The notes: a model not told the origin generated them from the letters alone. DNA of 64,000 nucleotides from Streptomyces sp. NBC_01750 (GCF_035918095.1 NZ_CP109137.1:3226001-3290000), one strand, 5' to 3'; shown: positions 1-8,480, counted from the stretch's first letter. A program made the numbers and translations.

Positions 1-512
1 CCGAACTCGCCGCGCACGGACAGAATGTCGCCGAAGAAGCTGCCGTCCACGAGCCGCTTCAGCTTCAGCAGCCCCGGCAGGAAGATCTTGTCCTGGACGA
101 CGCCGTGTTTGACGCCGGCGGCCTCGGCGAGGCGGGCCAGCTCCAGTGCGCCGGCCAGGTCGGTCGCGGTCGGCTTCTCGGTGTAGATGTGCTTGCCGGC
201 GGCGATGGCCCGCTTGATCGAGGTGACGCGGGCGGAGGTGACCTGCGCGTCGAAGTAGATGTCGACGCTGTCGTCGGCGAGTACGGCGTCGAGGTCGGTC
301 GACCAGTGCGAGAGGCCGTGCCGTTCGGCGATCACACGCAGCGCGTGCGCGCGGCGGCCGACGAGGACCGGCTCGGGCCAGAGCAGCTCGCCGTCCCCGA
401 GGTCGAGGCCGCCCTGTTCGCGGATCGCGAGGAGGGAGCGCACCAGATGCTGGCGGTATCCCATCCGGCCCGTGACGCCGTTCATGGCGATCCGCAGTGT
501 CCTGCGTGTCAC
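1..512 (-). CDS. Gfo/Idh/MocA-family oxidoreductase, N-terminal part
   Basis: Reading leftward from a GTG at 512, the frame stays open to the window edge, so the C-terminus is missing. The start VTRRTLRIAMNGVTGRMGYR is a Rossmann nucleotide-binding opening, and AAGKHIYTEKPTA near residue 110 is the EKP motif typical of Gfo/Idh/MocA NAD(P)-dependent sugar or inositol dehydrogenases. A GGAGG sits 7 nt before the GTG, which decides the start. The gene diverges from the LacI regulator at 651, and a LacI-type operator lies between them, so it is probably the first gene of a sugar-catabolic unit controlled by that regulator (inference). The substrate cannot be told. Confidence 0.88.
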   Translation of the reverse strand, partial: MTRRTLRIAMNGVTGRMGYRQHLVRSLLAIREQGGLDLGDGELLWPEPVLVGRRAHALRVIAERHGLSHWSTDLDAVLADDSVDIYFDAQVTSARVTSIKRAIAAGKHIYTEKPTATDLAGALELARLAEAAGVKHGVVQDKIFLPGLLKLKRLVDGSFFGDILSVRGEF

Positions 513-562
513 GAAGTTGCCTCCATGTCCCCTCGATGGTTCCGAGTTCCCTCGATTTGACA

Positions 563-580
563 GTAGCAAGCGCTTTCTAC
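563..580. promoter_or_regulatory. LacI-type operator between divergent oxidoreductase and lacI genes
   Basis: GTAGCAAGCGCTTTCTAC is an imperfect palindrome (one mismatched pair) with a central CG step, the classic shape of LacI/GalR-family operators. It lies 51 bp before the oxidoreductase start and 71 bp before the regulator start, so it could serve both promoters. Binding by the adjacent regulator is inferred. Confidence 0.6.
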
Positions 581-650
581 ACGGTATGAAGCTAGCCTGC
601 CGACAGTCGCCCGGACAAGGGCTCGGTTCCATCTCCCGCGGAGGAAAGCG

Positions 651-1715
651 ATGACAGTCACCCTGGCGGATGTGGCGGCGCGCGCCCGGGTGTCCCCGGC
701 CACCGTCTCCCGTGTGCTCAACGGCAACTACCCGGTCGCCGCGTCGACGCGGGAACGGGTGCTGCGCGCGGTCGACGAGCTCGACTACGTACTGAACGGC
801 CCCGCGAGCTCGCTCGCCGCGGCCACCTCCGACCTGGTCGGCATCCTCGTCAACGACATCGCCGACCCGTTCTTCGGGATCATGGCCGGGGCCGCCCAGA
901 CCGAGATCGGCGGACAGGAGGGGTCCGGACGGGCCGGCGGCGAGAAGCTGGCCGTCGTCTGCAACACCGGGGGCTCACCGGAGCGCGAGCTGACCTATCT
1001 CACCCTGCTCCAGCGGCAGCGGGCCGCGGCCGTGGTGCTGACCGGCGGCGCGCTGGAGGACCCGGGCCACATCGCGGCGATGACCGCGAAACTGGCGAAA
1101 CTCGCGGACGCCGGCACCCGCGTGGTGCTCTGCGGGCGGCCGCCGCTGCCCGGCAGCGACGCCATCGCCGCCGCGCTCGCCTTCGACAACCGGGGCGGCG
1201 GACGGCGGCTCACCGAGCATCTGCTCGCGCTGGGCCACCGCACGATCGGGTACGTCGCGGGGCCCGCGGAGCGCACCACGACGCGCCACCGCCTGGAGGG
1301 CCACCGGGCCGCGCTGGCCGCCGCCGGACTTGACGAGAACCAGGACCGGCTCACCGTGCACGGTCCGTACGCCCGCCGCTCCGGCTATGACGCGGCACTC
1401 GAACTGCTTCGCCGCGAACCGGGGTTGACGGCGATCGTGGCCGCCAACGACACGGTCGCACTGGGCGCCTGCGCGGCCCTGCGCGACCAGGGCCTGCGCA
1501 TCCCGGAGGACGTCTCGGTGGCCGGCTTCGACGACCTCCCGTTCTCGGTGGACGCGGTGCCCGCGCTGACGACCGTACGACTGCCGCTGTACGAGGCGGG
1601 GGCGCGGGCGGGCCGCCTGGCGATGGGCAAGGAGGCGCCGCCGCCGGGGGGCATCGCGACGATCGGCGCGGAGCTGATGGCACGGGCGTCGACGGCTCCG
1701 CCGCGGAAAAGGTGA
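651..1715 (+). CDS. LacI-family transcriptional regulator
   Basis: A 354-aa DNA-binding regulator. Residues 3-55 form the LacI helix-turn-helix and hinge (VTLADVAARARVSPATVSRV, then a VLNGPASSLA hinge). The rest is a periplasmic-binding-protein-like sugar-sensing domain ending in the usual dimer core (IPEDVSVAGFDDLPFS). The ATG has a clear GGAGG 7 nt upstream. It is divergent from the Gfo/Idh oxidoreductase with an operator-like palindrome between, which fits a local sugar-responsive repressor. The effector is unknown. Confidence 0.93.
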   Translation: MTVTLADVAARARVSPATVSRVLNGNYPVAASTRERVLRAVDELDYVLNGPASSLAAATSDLVGILVNDIADPFFGIMAGAAQTEIGGQEGSGRAGGEKLAVVCNTGGSPERELTYLTLLQRQRAAAVVLTGGALEDPGHIAAMTAKLAKLADAGTRVVLCGRPPLPGSDAIAAALAFDNRGGGRRLTEHLLALGHRTIGYVAGPAERTTTRHRLEGHRAALAAAGLDENQDRLTVHGPYARRSGYDAALELLRREPGLTAIVAANDTVALGACAALRDQGLRIPEDVSVAGFDDLPFSVDAVPALTTVRLPLYEAGARAGRLAMGKEAPPPGGIATIGAELMARASTAPPRKR

Positions 1716-1781
1716 GCGCGGGAGCCGGGTGAGCGAGCGCGGCACCATGGCGACCGGATCCGGAGCCGGGTGAGGCGCGGG

Positions 1782-3611
1782 CTACTGATCGATGGCGAGC
1801 GAGCACTCCTCGACAGCCCGGCGCACCGCGTCGGCCGCGTCGGCCGCCAGCAGGCCGTCGACCGACAGAACGTCCTGAAGGGGTTCGATCACCGAGCTCA
1901 GAACAGCGTCGCGCTCTTCCTGCGGGACCAGCGCGACGCCCTTGCGCAGTGCTGCCAGACCCTCCGCCCCACGACCGGTCAGCAGCAGCGTGTCCGCCAG
2001 GTCGAACAGTGGCCACGAGTCATTCGATCCGGTGTCCTGCACCGCGAAGAGCGCCAGGTGTTCCAACTGTCCGAAGCGTCGGAGCGCGGGGGCGGTGTCC
2101 GTCCTGCGCAACCCCGCCAGGAGGAGTTCGATCCTTGCCACGTTCATCAGCGGATAGGTGCTGTTTCCGCTGAGTCTGCTCGCCTTCTGGTAGCAGGAGA
2201 GTGAGCGCTCCAACAGGGCGGTGTCGAAGGCCCCTTGTGTGCCGCCCTTCCGCGCGAGCCTGCGGTGGAGGCCGCCGAGCGTCGCCCAGGTCTCGGAGTC
2301 CTGGTCGTCCAGCGCGACGGCCCGGTCGAACGCCTCGACGGCCGCCTCGTCGGACGTACCTCTCTTGCTCAGCGTGAGGCCGATCTCCCGCCAGGCCGGA
2401 GCGAAGTCCTCCTTCAGCTGGGCGGACACCTTCAAAGGCGCCTCCGCCTCCTCGTACCGACCCTCCTTGCGCAGCGCCACGCCCAGCTCGAAGTGGGCCC
2501 GCCAGCCGGCCGGGTTGCGGGAGACCGCCTGCTGAAGCAGTTCGATACGGCGGGCCCGCGAAGGACTCTTCAGGGCAGCGCCGATCAGGTCCTCACCCTG
2601 TTGCTCACGGAGGCCGCGGATCTCCTCCTGGAGGGAGTCGTGTTCGGCCCGCGTGATGAGCATGAAGGCCGCGCCGTCGCGGACCGGGCTGTCCACCCGC
2701 GACGGGCTCCGCAGTCCGCCCACGGCCGCCTCGGTGATCTGGCGGATCGACTCCTCCAGCTCGTCCGGCATCGGACCGTACGGGATGACCCGGCTCGAGG
2801 AGGCGTTGAATCTGACGTCGCCCACGTTCTGGCAGATGGGGATGGTGACACCGTCCCGCAGCGCCCAGCGGACCCCGAGCTCCAGATAGACGTTGGCGTT
2901 GGCACCGCTGAGGTCGGCGATGTAGACATCGGCGTCGAACGCCTCGGAGAACATGGAGCGGTGGATGGCACCGGTCGCCGTCTTCTCCTTCTCGATGACG
3001 AGTGCGGTGCGGCGCCCCAGGTGTTCGCCGATGCGCTCGGCGACGGGTTCCAGGAGGCGTCTCCTGATCTCCGGGATGCTCGACCAGGCCGCCGATTCGC
3101 CCATCGTGGACCCCGGCATGGCAACGAAGATGCGCACTTCTCGTGGGTCGCTCACGGTCTCTCCACCCGCTACTGGCCGCTCTGCCCGCTCCGGCCGGTC
3201 CGCCCGGTCCAGCTGCTCCGGCTGCTCCACCTGGTCCGGCTGCTGGTCCGTCTCGTCGGCCTCGGCCGGTGAACTGCCCTGGGCGCGCTTGTTCGTGGTC
3301 TGCAACAGCTGGAGTTCTCGCCAGCGCGAGCGCCATACTTCGAGCTCCGGATCCTGTCGCGTGACGGAGCGTCGGCGGCCGTCGTGGGCGATCAGGGTCT
3401 GCACCAGGGCCATCAGGAAGTCGAGGCCCGGCAGCCGCTTGCCGGTGAGCACCTCGCTGACCGCGGATGCCGACAGCGGACGGCTCGGCGGCGCGTGGCG
3501 CTCGATCAACCGGAGGGAGGGATTGCCGTGCTCGATCCGCAGAACGGTGAGGTCGTGGGCGAGTTCGGCCAGCGCCTGAGTGAGTTCGTCATCTCCCTGT
3601 GCCACAGGCAC
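1782..3611 (-). CDS. HTH / TIR- or NDT-like nucleotide-binding / TPR multidomain protein
   Basis: A 609-aa protein with three parts. Residues 1-80 look like the small helical/HTH module found at the N-terminus of actinobacterial signalling proteins (SASAVSEVLTGKRLP). Residues 80-155 are a charged, low-complexity linker. Residues 157-300 form an alpha/beta domain whose core YIADLSGANANVYLELG (230-246) matches the 'IADLTGxNPNVxYELG' signature of nucleoside-deoxyribosyltransferase/TIR-like domains. Residues 345-570 are TPR-like helical repeats. The start is GTG with no convincing Shine-Dalgarno, so the N-terminus is uncertain. No partner gene is obvious. The architecture resembles nucleotide-metabolising signalling or defence effectors (inference); catalytic activity is unproven. 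Confidence 0.8.
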   Translation of the reverse strand: MPVAQGDDELTQALAELAHDLTVLRIEHGNPSLRLIERHAPPSRPLSASAVSEVLTGKRLPGLDFLMALVQTLIAHDGRRRSVTRQDPELEVWRSRWRELQLLQTTNKRAQGSSPAEADETDQQPDQVEQPEQLDRADRPERAERPVAGGETVSDPREVRIFVAMPGSTMGESAAWSSIPEIRRRLLEPVAERIGEHLGRRTALVIEKEKTATGAIHRSMFSEAFDADVYIADLSGANANVYLELGVRWALRDGVTIPICQNVGDVRFNASSSRVIPYGPMPDELEESIRQITEAAVGGLRSPSRVDSPVRDGAAFMLITRAEHDSLQEEIRGLREQQGEDLIGAALKSPSRARRIELLQQAVSRNPAGWRAHFELGVALRKEGRYEEAEAPLKVSAQLKEDFAPAWREIGLTLSKRGTSDEAAVEAFDRAVALDDQDSETWATLGGLHRRLARKGGTQGAFDTALLERSLSCYQKASRLSGNSTYPLMNVARIELLLAGLRRTDTAPALRRFGQLEHLALFAVQDTGSNDSWPLFDLADTLLLTGRGAEGLAALRKGVALVPQEERDAVLSSVIEPLQDVLSVDGLLAADAADAVRRAVEECSLAIDQ

Positions 3612-3733
3612 CAGGCTAGGGTCCGCGCCCCCGGACGACGACGTACTTGCCCGAACACCGCCGCACGTACGCCTCTCTACGGGTTCGTTCGTCCCGTGGT
3701 GGGGCCGGCCGGGCGGCCCCGTGCACTGGATCC

Positions 3734-3895
3734 ATGACGAACAACAACAGCACTCTCGACCTGATCGCGCTCCTGTGCCTGATCGCCCTGGCGACGGTCG
3801 TCTATATCGCCACCGGACCGGAGGCCTTCGCCGCCGTGACGGGCGTGGGCGTGGGTCTGTTCACCAGCTGGCGCGGTCGGCGCGACCGCGAATGA
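3734..3895 (+). CDS. Small single-pass membrane protein
   Basis: A 53-aa product: MTNNNSTLDL followed by a hydrophobic helix (residues 11-42, ALLCLIALATVVYIATG and onward) and a basic tail RGRRDRE, so the C-terminus is probably cytoplasmic. It lies alone between the TPR protein and the MarR-GNAT gene. No family is recognised and the Shine-Dalgarno is weak, but composition and the helix look genuine. Confidence 0.6.
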   Translation: MTNNNSTLDLIALLCLIALATVVYIATGPEAFAAVTGVGVGLFTSWRGRRDRE

Positions 3896-3942
3896 CGAGG
3901 GGGAAGCTCAGCGCTTGCGGGGGCCGGGACCCCGCCGTACCG

Positions 3943-3955
3943 TTGACTCAGTCAA
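3943..3955. promoter_or_regulatory. 13-bp perfect dyad, candidate MarR operator
   Basis: TTGACTCAGTCAA has perfect 6-bp arms around one base, 21 bp before the start of the MarR-GNAT gene. The shape is typical of MarR-family operators, so autoregulation by the MarR half of the adjacent protein is the simplest reading (inference). Confidence 0.6.
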
Positions 3956-3976
3956 GGGAATAGCTCGGAGCAGCTC

Positions 3977-4912
3977 ATGCCGATCCATGAAATCCGCGCC
4001 TTCAACCGCTTCTACACCAACCTCATCGGCGCGCTCGACTACAGCAAGCACCTCTACACCCCGTACACGCTGACCGAATCGCGTGTGCTGTACGAACTCG
4101 CCCACAGCCCCCGTACCGACGCCGCCGATCTGCGCGCCGAACTCTCGCTCGACGCTGGCTACTTGAGCCGGCTGCTGGCCAAGTTCGAGCGGAACGGGCT
4201 GGTCGTGCGGGCGCCTTCCGATCTCGATCCGCGGCGGCAGCGGATAACCCTCACCGCCCGCGGGCGAGAGGCCGCGGCCCTCCTCGACGAGCGGTCGCGG
4301 GAGGCCGTGGGGGCGATGCTCTCCAAGGTGCCGTCGGACGAGCGGCCGCGGCTGGCCGGGGCGATGCGGACCGTACGCGAGATCCTCGGCCGCGGCCGGC
4401 CCGCGCACCGCGAGGGCCCGGTGCTGCGCGAGCCGGGTCCCGGCGACCTCGGCTGGATCGTGCAGCGGCACGGCGCGCTGTACGCCGCCGAGTACGGCTG
4501 GAACGCCGACTTCGAGGGCCTCGTCGCCCGGATCGTCGCGGACTTCGCACAGGACCACGATCCCCATCTGGAGCGGGTGTGGATCGCCGAGCTGGACGGG
4601 CGTCCGGTGGGCTCGGTCATGTGCGTACGGGACGACGCGCCCGCCACCGCCCGGCTGCGGCTCCTGCTCGTCGAGCCGGAGGCCCGTGGTCATGGCATCG
4701 GCGATCAGCTGGTCCGCTGCGTCGTGGACTTCGCGCGCGACGTGGGGTACCGGGAACTGGTGCTGTGGACCAACGACGTACTGGCCGGGGCCCGCCGGAT
4801 CTACCAGCGGGAGGGGTTCACCCTCGTCGCCGAGAAGCCGCACCGTTCGTACGGCGCGGATCTGGTCGGCCAGGACTGGCGGCTGCCCCTTCAGGAAGGA
4901 ACGATCAAGTGA
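3977..4912 (+). CDS. MarR-type HTH fused to GNAT acetyltransferase
   Basis: A 311-aa bifunctional protein. Residues 1-140 are a MarR winged helix (LTESRVLYELAH, then DAGYLSRLLAKFERNGLV recognition region and DPRRQRITLT wing). Residues 145-311 are a GNAT domain with the acetyl-CoA loop LLVEPEARGHGIGDQLV and the C-terminal strand LWTNDVLAGARRIYQREGF. Such fusions are common in actinobacteria, though substrates are mostly unknown. A GGAG lies 7 nt before the ATG. The stop overlaps the start of the next gene (GTGA), so the two are translationally coupled. A 13-bp dyad sits just upstream. Confidence 0.9.
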   Translation: MPIHEIRAFNRFYTNLIGALDYSKHLYTPYTLTESRVLYELAHSPRTDAADLRAELSLDAGYLSRLLAKFERNGLVVRAPSDLDPRRQRITLTARGREAAALLDERSREAVGAMLSKVPSDERPRLAGAMRTVREILGRGRPAHREGPVLREPGPGDLGWIVQRHGALYAAEYGWNADFEGLVARIVADFAQDHDPHLERVWIAELDGRPVGSVMCVRDDAPATARLRLLLVEPEARGHGIGDQLVRCVVDFARDVGYRELVLWTNDVLAGARRIYQREGFTLVAEKPHRSYGADLVGQDWRLPLQEGTIK

Positions 4913-5682
4913 GGTATGCCTTCTCGACGCTCGGTGTGCCCGGCATGCCCATCCCCGACGTGGTGCAGCTCGCCGCCGACACCGGATACCAGGGGGTGGA
5001 GCTGCGCGCCCACCCCGAGGAGCCGGTACATCCCGGCATCCCCGTGCGGGAACGGGCCGCCGTGGCCGGGGAGTTCGAGCGGGCGGGCGTGGAGATCCTG
5101 ACCGTCTGCGGATACGCGCGCGTCGCGGCGGCGGACGACGAGCGGGTGAGCGAGGAGATCGACGAACTGCTCCGGCTGGCCAGGGACTTGGGAGCACCGT
5201 ACGTACGCGTCTTCCCCGGCGGCGGCGACCAGGACCCGGCCGTCGCCGACGCCACCGCCGCCCGCCGGCTGGGCGCGGCCGCGGAGACCGCGGCGGGCCT
5301 GGGCGTACGGATCCTGCTGGAGACCCACGACTCGCACCGCACCGGCGCCGCCGTGTCCCGCCTCCTGGGGCCGGTCGGGCATAAGCACGCGGGCGCGCTC
5401 TGGGACGTACTGCACCCCTGGCTCGCCGGTGAGGACCCGGCCACGACGCATGCCGCGCTCGCCCCGTTCCTCGGCTATGTGCAGGTCAAGGACGTCGCGT
5501 CGGCCGAGGACCACACGCCGGTCGCGCTCGGCACCGGCGTGCTGCCGCTCGCCGAATGCCTGGCTACGCTCACCGAGGAGACATGGCTGTGCTGGGAGTA
5601 CGAGAAGCGCTGGCATCCGCAGGCGGCGGAGCTGCCGCGGCTGCTGGCGCCCGGGCGGGAGTATCTGGAGAACCTGGCCTGA
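4909..5682 (+). CDS. Sugar phosphate isomerase/epimerase-like TIM barrel protein
   Basis: A 257-aa xylose-isomerase-like TIM barrel (hydroxypyruvate isomerase/IolE/EndoIV superfamily). Visible features are the N-terminal strand RYAFSTLGVPGMPIPDVVQLAAD, metal-ligand regions LLETHDSHRTG and LWDVLHPWLAGE, and late VQVKDV and CWEYEKRWHP segments. It begins with GTG inside the TGA of the MarR-GNAT gene (4-nt overlap), preceded by GGAAGGA 8 nt upstream. The coupling suggests a shared substrate or response with the acetyltransferase (inference). The specific reaction is not determined. Confidence 0.87.
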   Translation: MRYAFSTLGVPGMPIPDVVQLAADTGYQGVELRAHPEEPVHPGIPVRERAAVAGEFERAGVEILTVCGYARVAAADDERVSEEIDELLRLARDLGAPYVRVFPGGGDQDPAVADATAARRLGAAAETAAGLGVRILLETHDSHRTGAAVSRLLGPVGHKHAGALWDVLHPWLAGEDPATTHAALAPFLGYVQVKDVASAEDHTPVALGTGVLPLAECLATLTEETWLCWEYEKRWHPQAAELPRLLAPGREYLENLA

Positions 5683-5683
5683 C

Positions 5684-5729
5684 GAAGCGTGCTCGCGGGC
5701 CGGCTCCCCGCGGGCGAGCCTCGCGCTTC
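5684..5729. terminator. Bidirectional hairpin between convergent genes
   Basis: Two stacked stems, GAAGCG/CGCTTC (684-689 with 724-729) and GCTCGC/GCGAGC (691-696 with 714-719), span the whole gap between the isomerase stop and the EamA stop. There is no T-run, but the position fits a shared terminator. Confidence 0.55.
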
Positions 5730-6642
5730 AGGAGGGCTCCAGCGCACGGGTCCGCTCCGGCAGTTCCGCCCGCGGGGTGGCAGGGGCGCGGCGGCCGCCC
5801 AGCGAGGTCAGCGCCACCCCGCCGACCAGCAGGACCGCCGCGCCCCAGCGCAGCGGGCTCACCGGCTCGTCCAGCAGCAGCGCCGCGGAGGACATGCCGA
5901 AGACCGGCACCAGCAGCGAGAAGGGCGCGACGGACGAGGCGGGGTAGCGGCGCAACAGGAAGCCCCAGGCGCCGAAGCCGAAGACCGTGGCGCCCCAGGC
6001 GACGTAGACGATGGTTCCCGCCCCGCTCCAGTCCAGCGAACGCAACGCGTCCAGATCGGCCGTCGGGCCTTCGAAGAGCAGCGAGAGCGCGAGGAGCGGC
6101 AGTACGGGCACGGTGGACACCCAGATCATGAAGTTCAGCGCGTCCGGCGGGGACGCTTTGCGGGTCAGCACGTTGGACACGCCCCAGCAGGCGGCGGCCG
6201 CGATGACGAGCACGAAGGCGAGGACGGGTCCCGAGGCGCCTTCGTCGACCGCCGCGACGGCGATACCGGACAGGGCAACGCTCATACCCAGCACCTTTGT
6301 CCTGCCCGGGCGTTCACCGAGGACGACGGCGGCGAAGACCGCCGTGAAGACGGCCTGGATCTGCAGGACGAGCGAGGACAGGCCGGCCGGCATACCCCGG
6401 TCCATCCCGATGAAGAGCAGCCCGAACTTGGCGACACCCAGGGCCAGTCCGACGCCGACCACCCATTTCCAGGCGACCTTCGGGCGTCCCACGAAGAAGA
6501 CCGCCGGCAACGCCGCGACCAGGAAGCGGAGGGCGGAGAAGAGCAGGGGCGGGAAGTGGCCGAGCCCGAGCTCGATGACGACGAAGTTCACTCCCCAGAC
6601 CGCGGTGACCAGGACGGCGAGTGCCATGTGTGCGGGACGCAT
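5728..6642 (-). CDS. EamA-family (DMT) transporter
   Basis: A 304-aa integral membrane protein with about ten hydrophobic helices in two EamA repeats (first from MRPAHMALAVLVTAVWGVNF, second from the VLVIAAAACWGVSNVLTR region). The FVVIELGLGHFPPLLFSALRFLVA segment is typical of RhaT/YdcZ/PecM-type metabolite exporters. The ATG at 6642 is divergent from the LysR gene, a common exporter-LysR arrangement in which the regulator controls the exporter (inference). The substrate is unknown. Confidence 0.92.
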   Translation of the reverse strand: MRPAHMALAVLVTAVWGVNFVVIELGLGHFPPLLFSALRFLVAALPAVFFVGRPKVAWKWVVGVGLALGVAKFGLLFIGMDRGMPAGLSSLVLQIQAVFTAVFAAVVLGERPGRTKVLGMSVALSGIAVAAVDEGASGPVLAFVLVIAAAACWGVSNVLTRKASPPDALNFMIWVSTVPVLPLLALSLLFEGPTADLDALRSLDWSGAGTIVYVAWGATVFGFGAWGFLLRRYPASSVAPFSLLVPVFGMSSAALLLDEPVSPLRWGAAVLLVGGVALTSLGGRRAPATPRAELPERTRALEPS

Positions 6643-6754
6643 GGATCGAGGATCACCGGTCTTGACCGTTTAGCACCAGCGATGGTTTCTTCATGGTGGA
6701 ATTGAGCGTTGCTTACGAATGCCTGCTGAGGCTCCGACGAAAGGGAGAGCGGTC

Positions 6755-7660
6755 ATGCTCGATCTGGGACGACTGCGCGCGCTGCACGCCGTATCCGTGC
6801 ACGGTTCCGTGGCCGCTGCGGCGATCGCCCTCGGGTACACCCCGTCCGCCGTGTCGCAGCAGATCACCAAGTTGGAGCGGGAGACGCGCACGACTCTGCT
6901 GGAACGGCAGGGCCGGGGAGTGGCGCTCACCGACGACGCACGTCATCTGGCGGCCACCGCACAGAAGTTGCTAGCGATCGTCGAGCGCGCGGAGACCACA
7001 CTGGAGGAGCGCAGGGGGCGGCCGACGGGGCGGCTCGCCATCGGCGCCTTCGCCACCGCCGCCCGCGGTCTGCTGCCGGGAGTGCTCGCCGAGCTGGGCC
7101 GCGAGCACCCCGGACTCGACGCCCGGATGACCGAGGTCGACCCGCATCTCTCCATCGACCTGGTGGCCCGCGGCATGATCGACGTCGCTGTCGCACACGA
7201 CTGGGACATCGCACCACTGCCCGCGCCGGAAGGGGTGGAGCAGGCGGTGATCGGCGATGACCTGTGCGATCTGCTGGTGCCGGAGGAGCATGCGCTGGCG
7301 GGGCGCGCGTCCGTGCGCCGCGAGGAGCTGGCCGGCGAGCGCTGGATCTGCCAGCCGCCCGGCACGGTCTGCCACGACTGGCTGGTCCGTACGCTCCGGG
7401 CGTCGGGCTGCGAGCCCGATCTGGCCCACCGGGCCGAGGAGTACCACACCCAGCTCGCACTGGTCGCGGCAGGCCTTGGCATCGCGATGATCCCGCGCCT
7501 CGGCCGCGGAGCGCTGCCGGCGGGGGTGCGGGCGGTCAGCCTGGACCCGGTGCCGAAGCGTCGCCTGTACGCCCTGTGGCGCACGGGCGCGGCGCGTCGC
7601 CCCGCGATCACGGCAACGGTGGAGGCGCTCCAGCGGCGCTGGGTGGTCGCGACGCGGTGA
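6755..7660 (+). CDS. LysR-family transcriptional regulator
   Basis: A 301-aa regulator. Residues 1-60 are the LysR winged helix (LGRLRALHAVSVHGSVAAAA, then YTPSAVSQQITKLERE). Residues 90-300 form the PBP-type effector domain. The ATG at 6755 is preferred over an in-frame upstream ATG at 6719 because AAGGGAGAG lies 5 nt before it and homologues begin MLDLxRLRxL. It is divergent from the EamA exporter and probably regulates it from the 112-bp shared region. Confidence 0.92.
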   Translation: MLDLGRLRALHAVSVHGSVAAAAIALGYTPSAVSQQITKLERETRTTLLERQGRGVALTDDARHLAATAQKLLAIVERAETTLEERRGRPTGRLAIGAFATAARGLLPGVLAELGREHPGLDARMTEVDPHLSIDLVARGMIDVAVAHDWDIAPLPAPEGVEQAVIGDDLCDLLVPEEHALAGRASVRREELAGERWICQPPGTVCHDWLVRTLRASGCEPDLAHRAEEYHTQLALVAAGLGIAMIPRLGRGALPAGVRAVSLDPVPKRRLYALWRTGAARRPAITATVEALQRRWVVATR

Positions 7661-7983
7661 CGGGGCGTGGAGTTTCCCCCACCCCGCCCCTTCCCGAAAC
7701 TGTGGGCGGTGCCCCCAGACCCCCCGGGGCTGACGCCCCCACGCCCCCGGAGCGGCAGCTTCACGCCGCGGTGCGACGGCCTGGGGCCTTCAACCTCGTG
7801 GGGTGCGCCGGCTGTGCTCCGCCGCAGGCCGGAAGTTGGCTTCGCGCCGCGACGGCGGGACGTTCCGGCGACAGCGCCGCCTCACCCACCTACGGCCACC
7901 GGCTCCGGGCCGCGGCCCTTCGCACCGCTCGGGTGCGGGCACCCGAGGGCCCCCGCCCTTGCACCCTGGCAGGGGGACGCGCA

Positions 7984-8059
7984 GGGGTCGTGTCCGGGAC
8001 GTAAAGCGTCGCAACTCGCGCGAAGCGCGGTGAGGAAAGCAGTCCCGGACACGAGCCCC
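7984..8059. other. Long nested stem-loop, candidate structured RNA or cruciform
   Basis: Arms TCGTGTCCGGGAC (7988-8000) and GTCCCGGACACGA (8042-8054) pair perfectly over 13 bp. After one unpaired base on the right arm, GGGG (7984-7987) pairs with CCCC (8056-8059). The 41-nt loop holds a second stem, TCGCGC/GCGCGG (8016-8021 with 8025-8030), closed by GAA. Such a two-tier fold is unusual for a simple terminator. Its strand and function are unknown. Confidence 0.5.
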
Positions 8060-8094
8060 GGAGCGGACCCCGGACGGCCACCCGCCCAAGACCG

Positions 8095-8290
8095 GACACG
8101 CCCAAGCACCCAAAACCCGCCCCCCGCAAGGCACCCGCACTCAAGCCCCGCATCCCGCACCCCGCAAAGCACCACACCCCGGGACCAGGGCACGCCCACG
8201 CACCCGGCAGGGAACCCGCACCCCGGGGGCCACGGCCCCCCCGCCAGGGAACCCGCACCCCGCAAGGCACCCCGCCCCCACGCCACGCGC
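8095..8290. repeat. C-rich degenerate short repeats
   Basis: The motif CCCGCAAGGCACC and variants recur (near 8125, 8160 and 8267), and CAGGGAACCCGCACCCCG occurs twice (near 8210 and 8245). The plus strand is strongly C over G throughout. It looks like diverged slipped-strand repeats and does not have the regular spacer structure of a CRISPR array. Confidence 0.5.
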
Positions 8291-8480
8291 CGCGCGAAAC
8301 GTGCCCCCGCGACACCTCCCGCACCATTTCCGCCGAATCACCGATTCGCCGGAACCCCTACCCACCCCCGCCCGTCTAACGGGCCGTACTGCTGGTGAGT
8401 CTCCGCAGAGCGGTATCGGCCCTCGCTGCTGGCTGCGATCGCCGACCACCCCTCTCCAGCCGCCTGCGGCCGGCAGCACA

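Noticed and set aside
8095..8290. Possible CRISPR array in C-rich repeats
   Set aside because: Repeats are irregular in length and spacing and strongly low-complexity.
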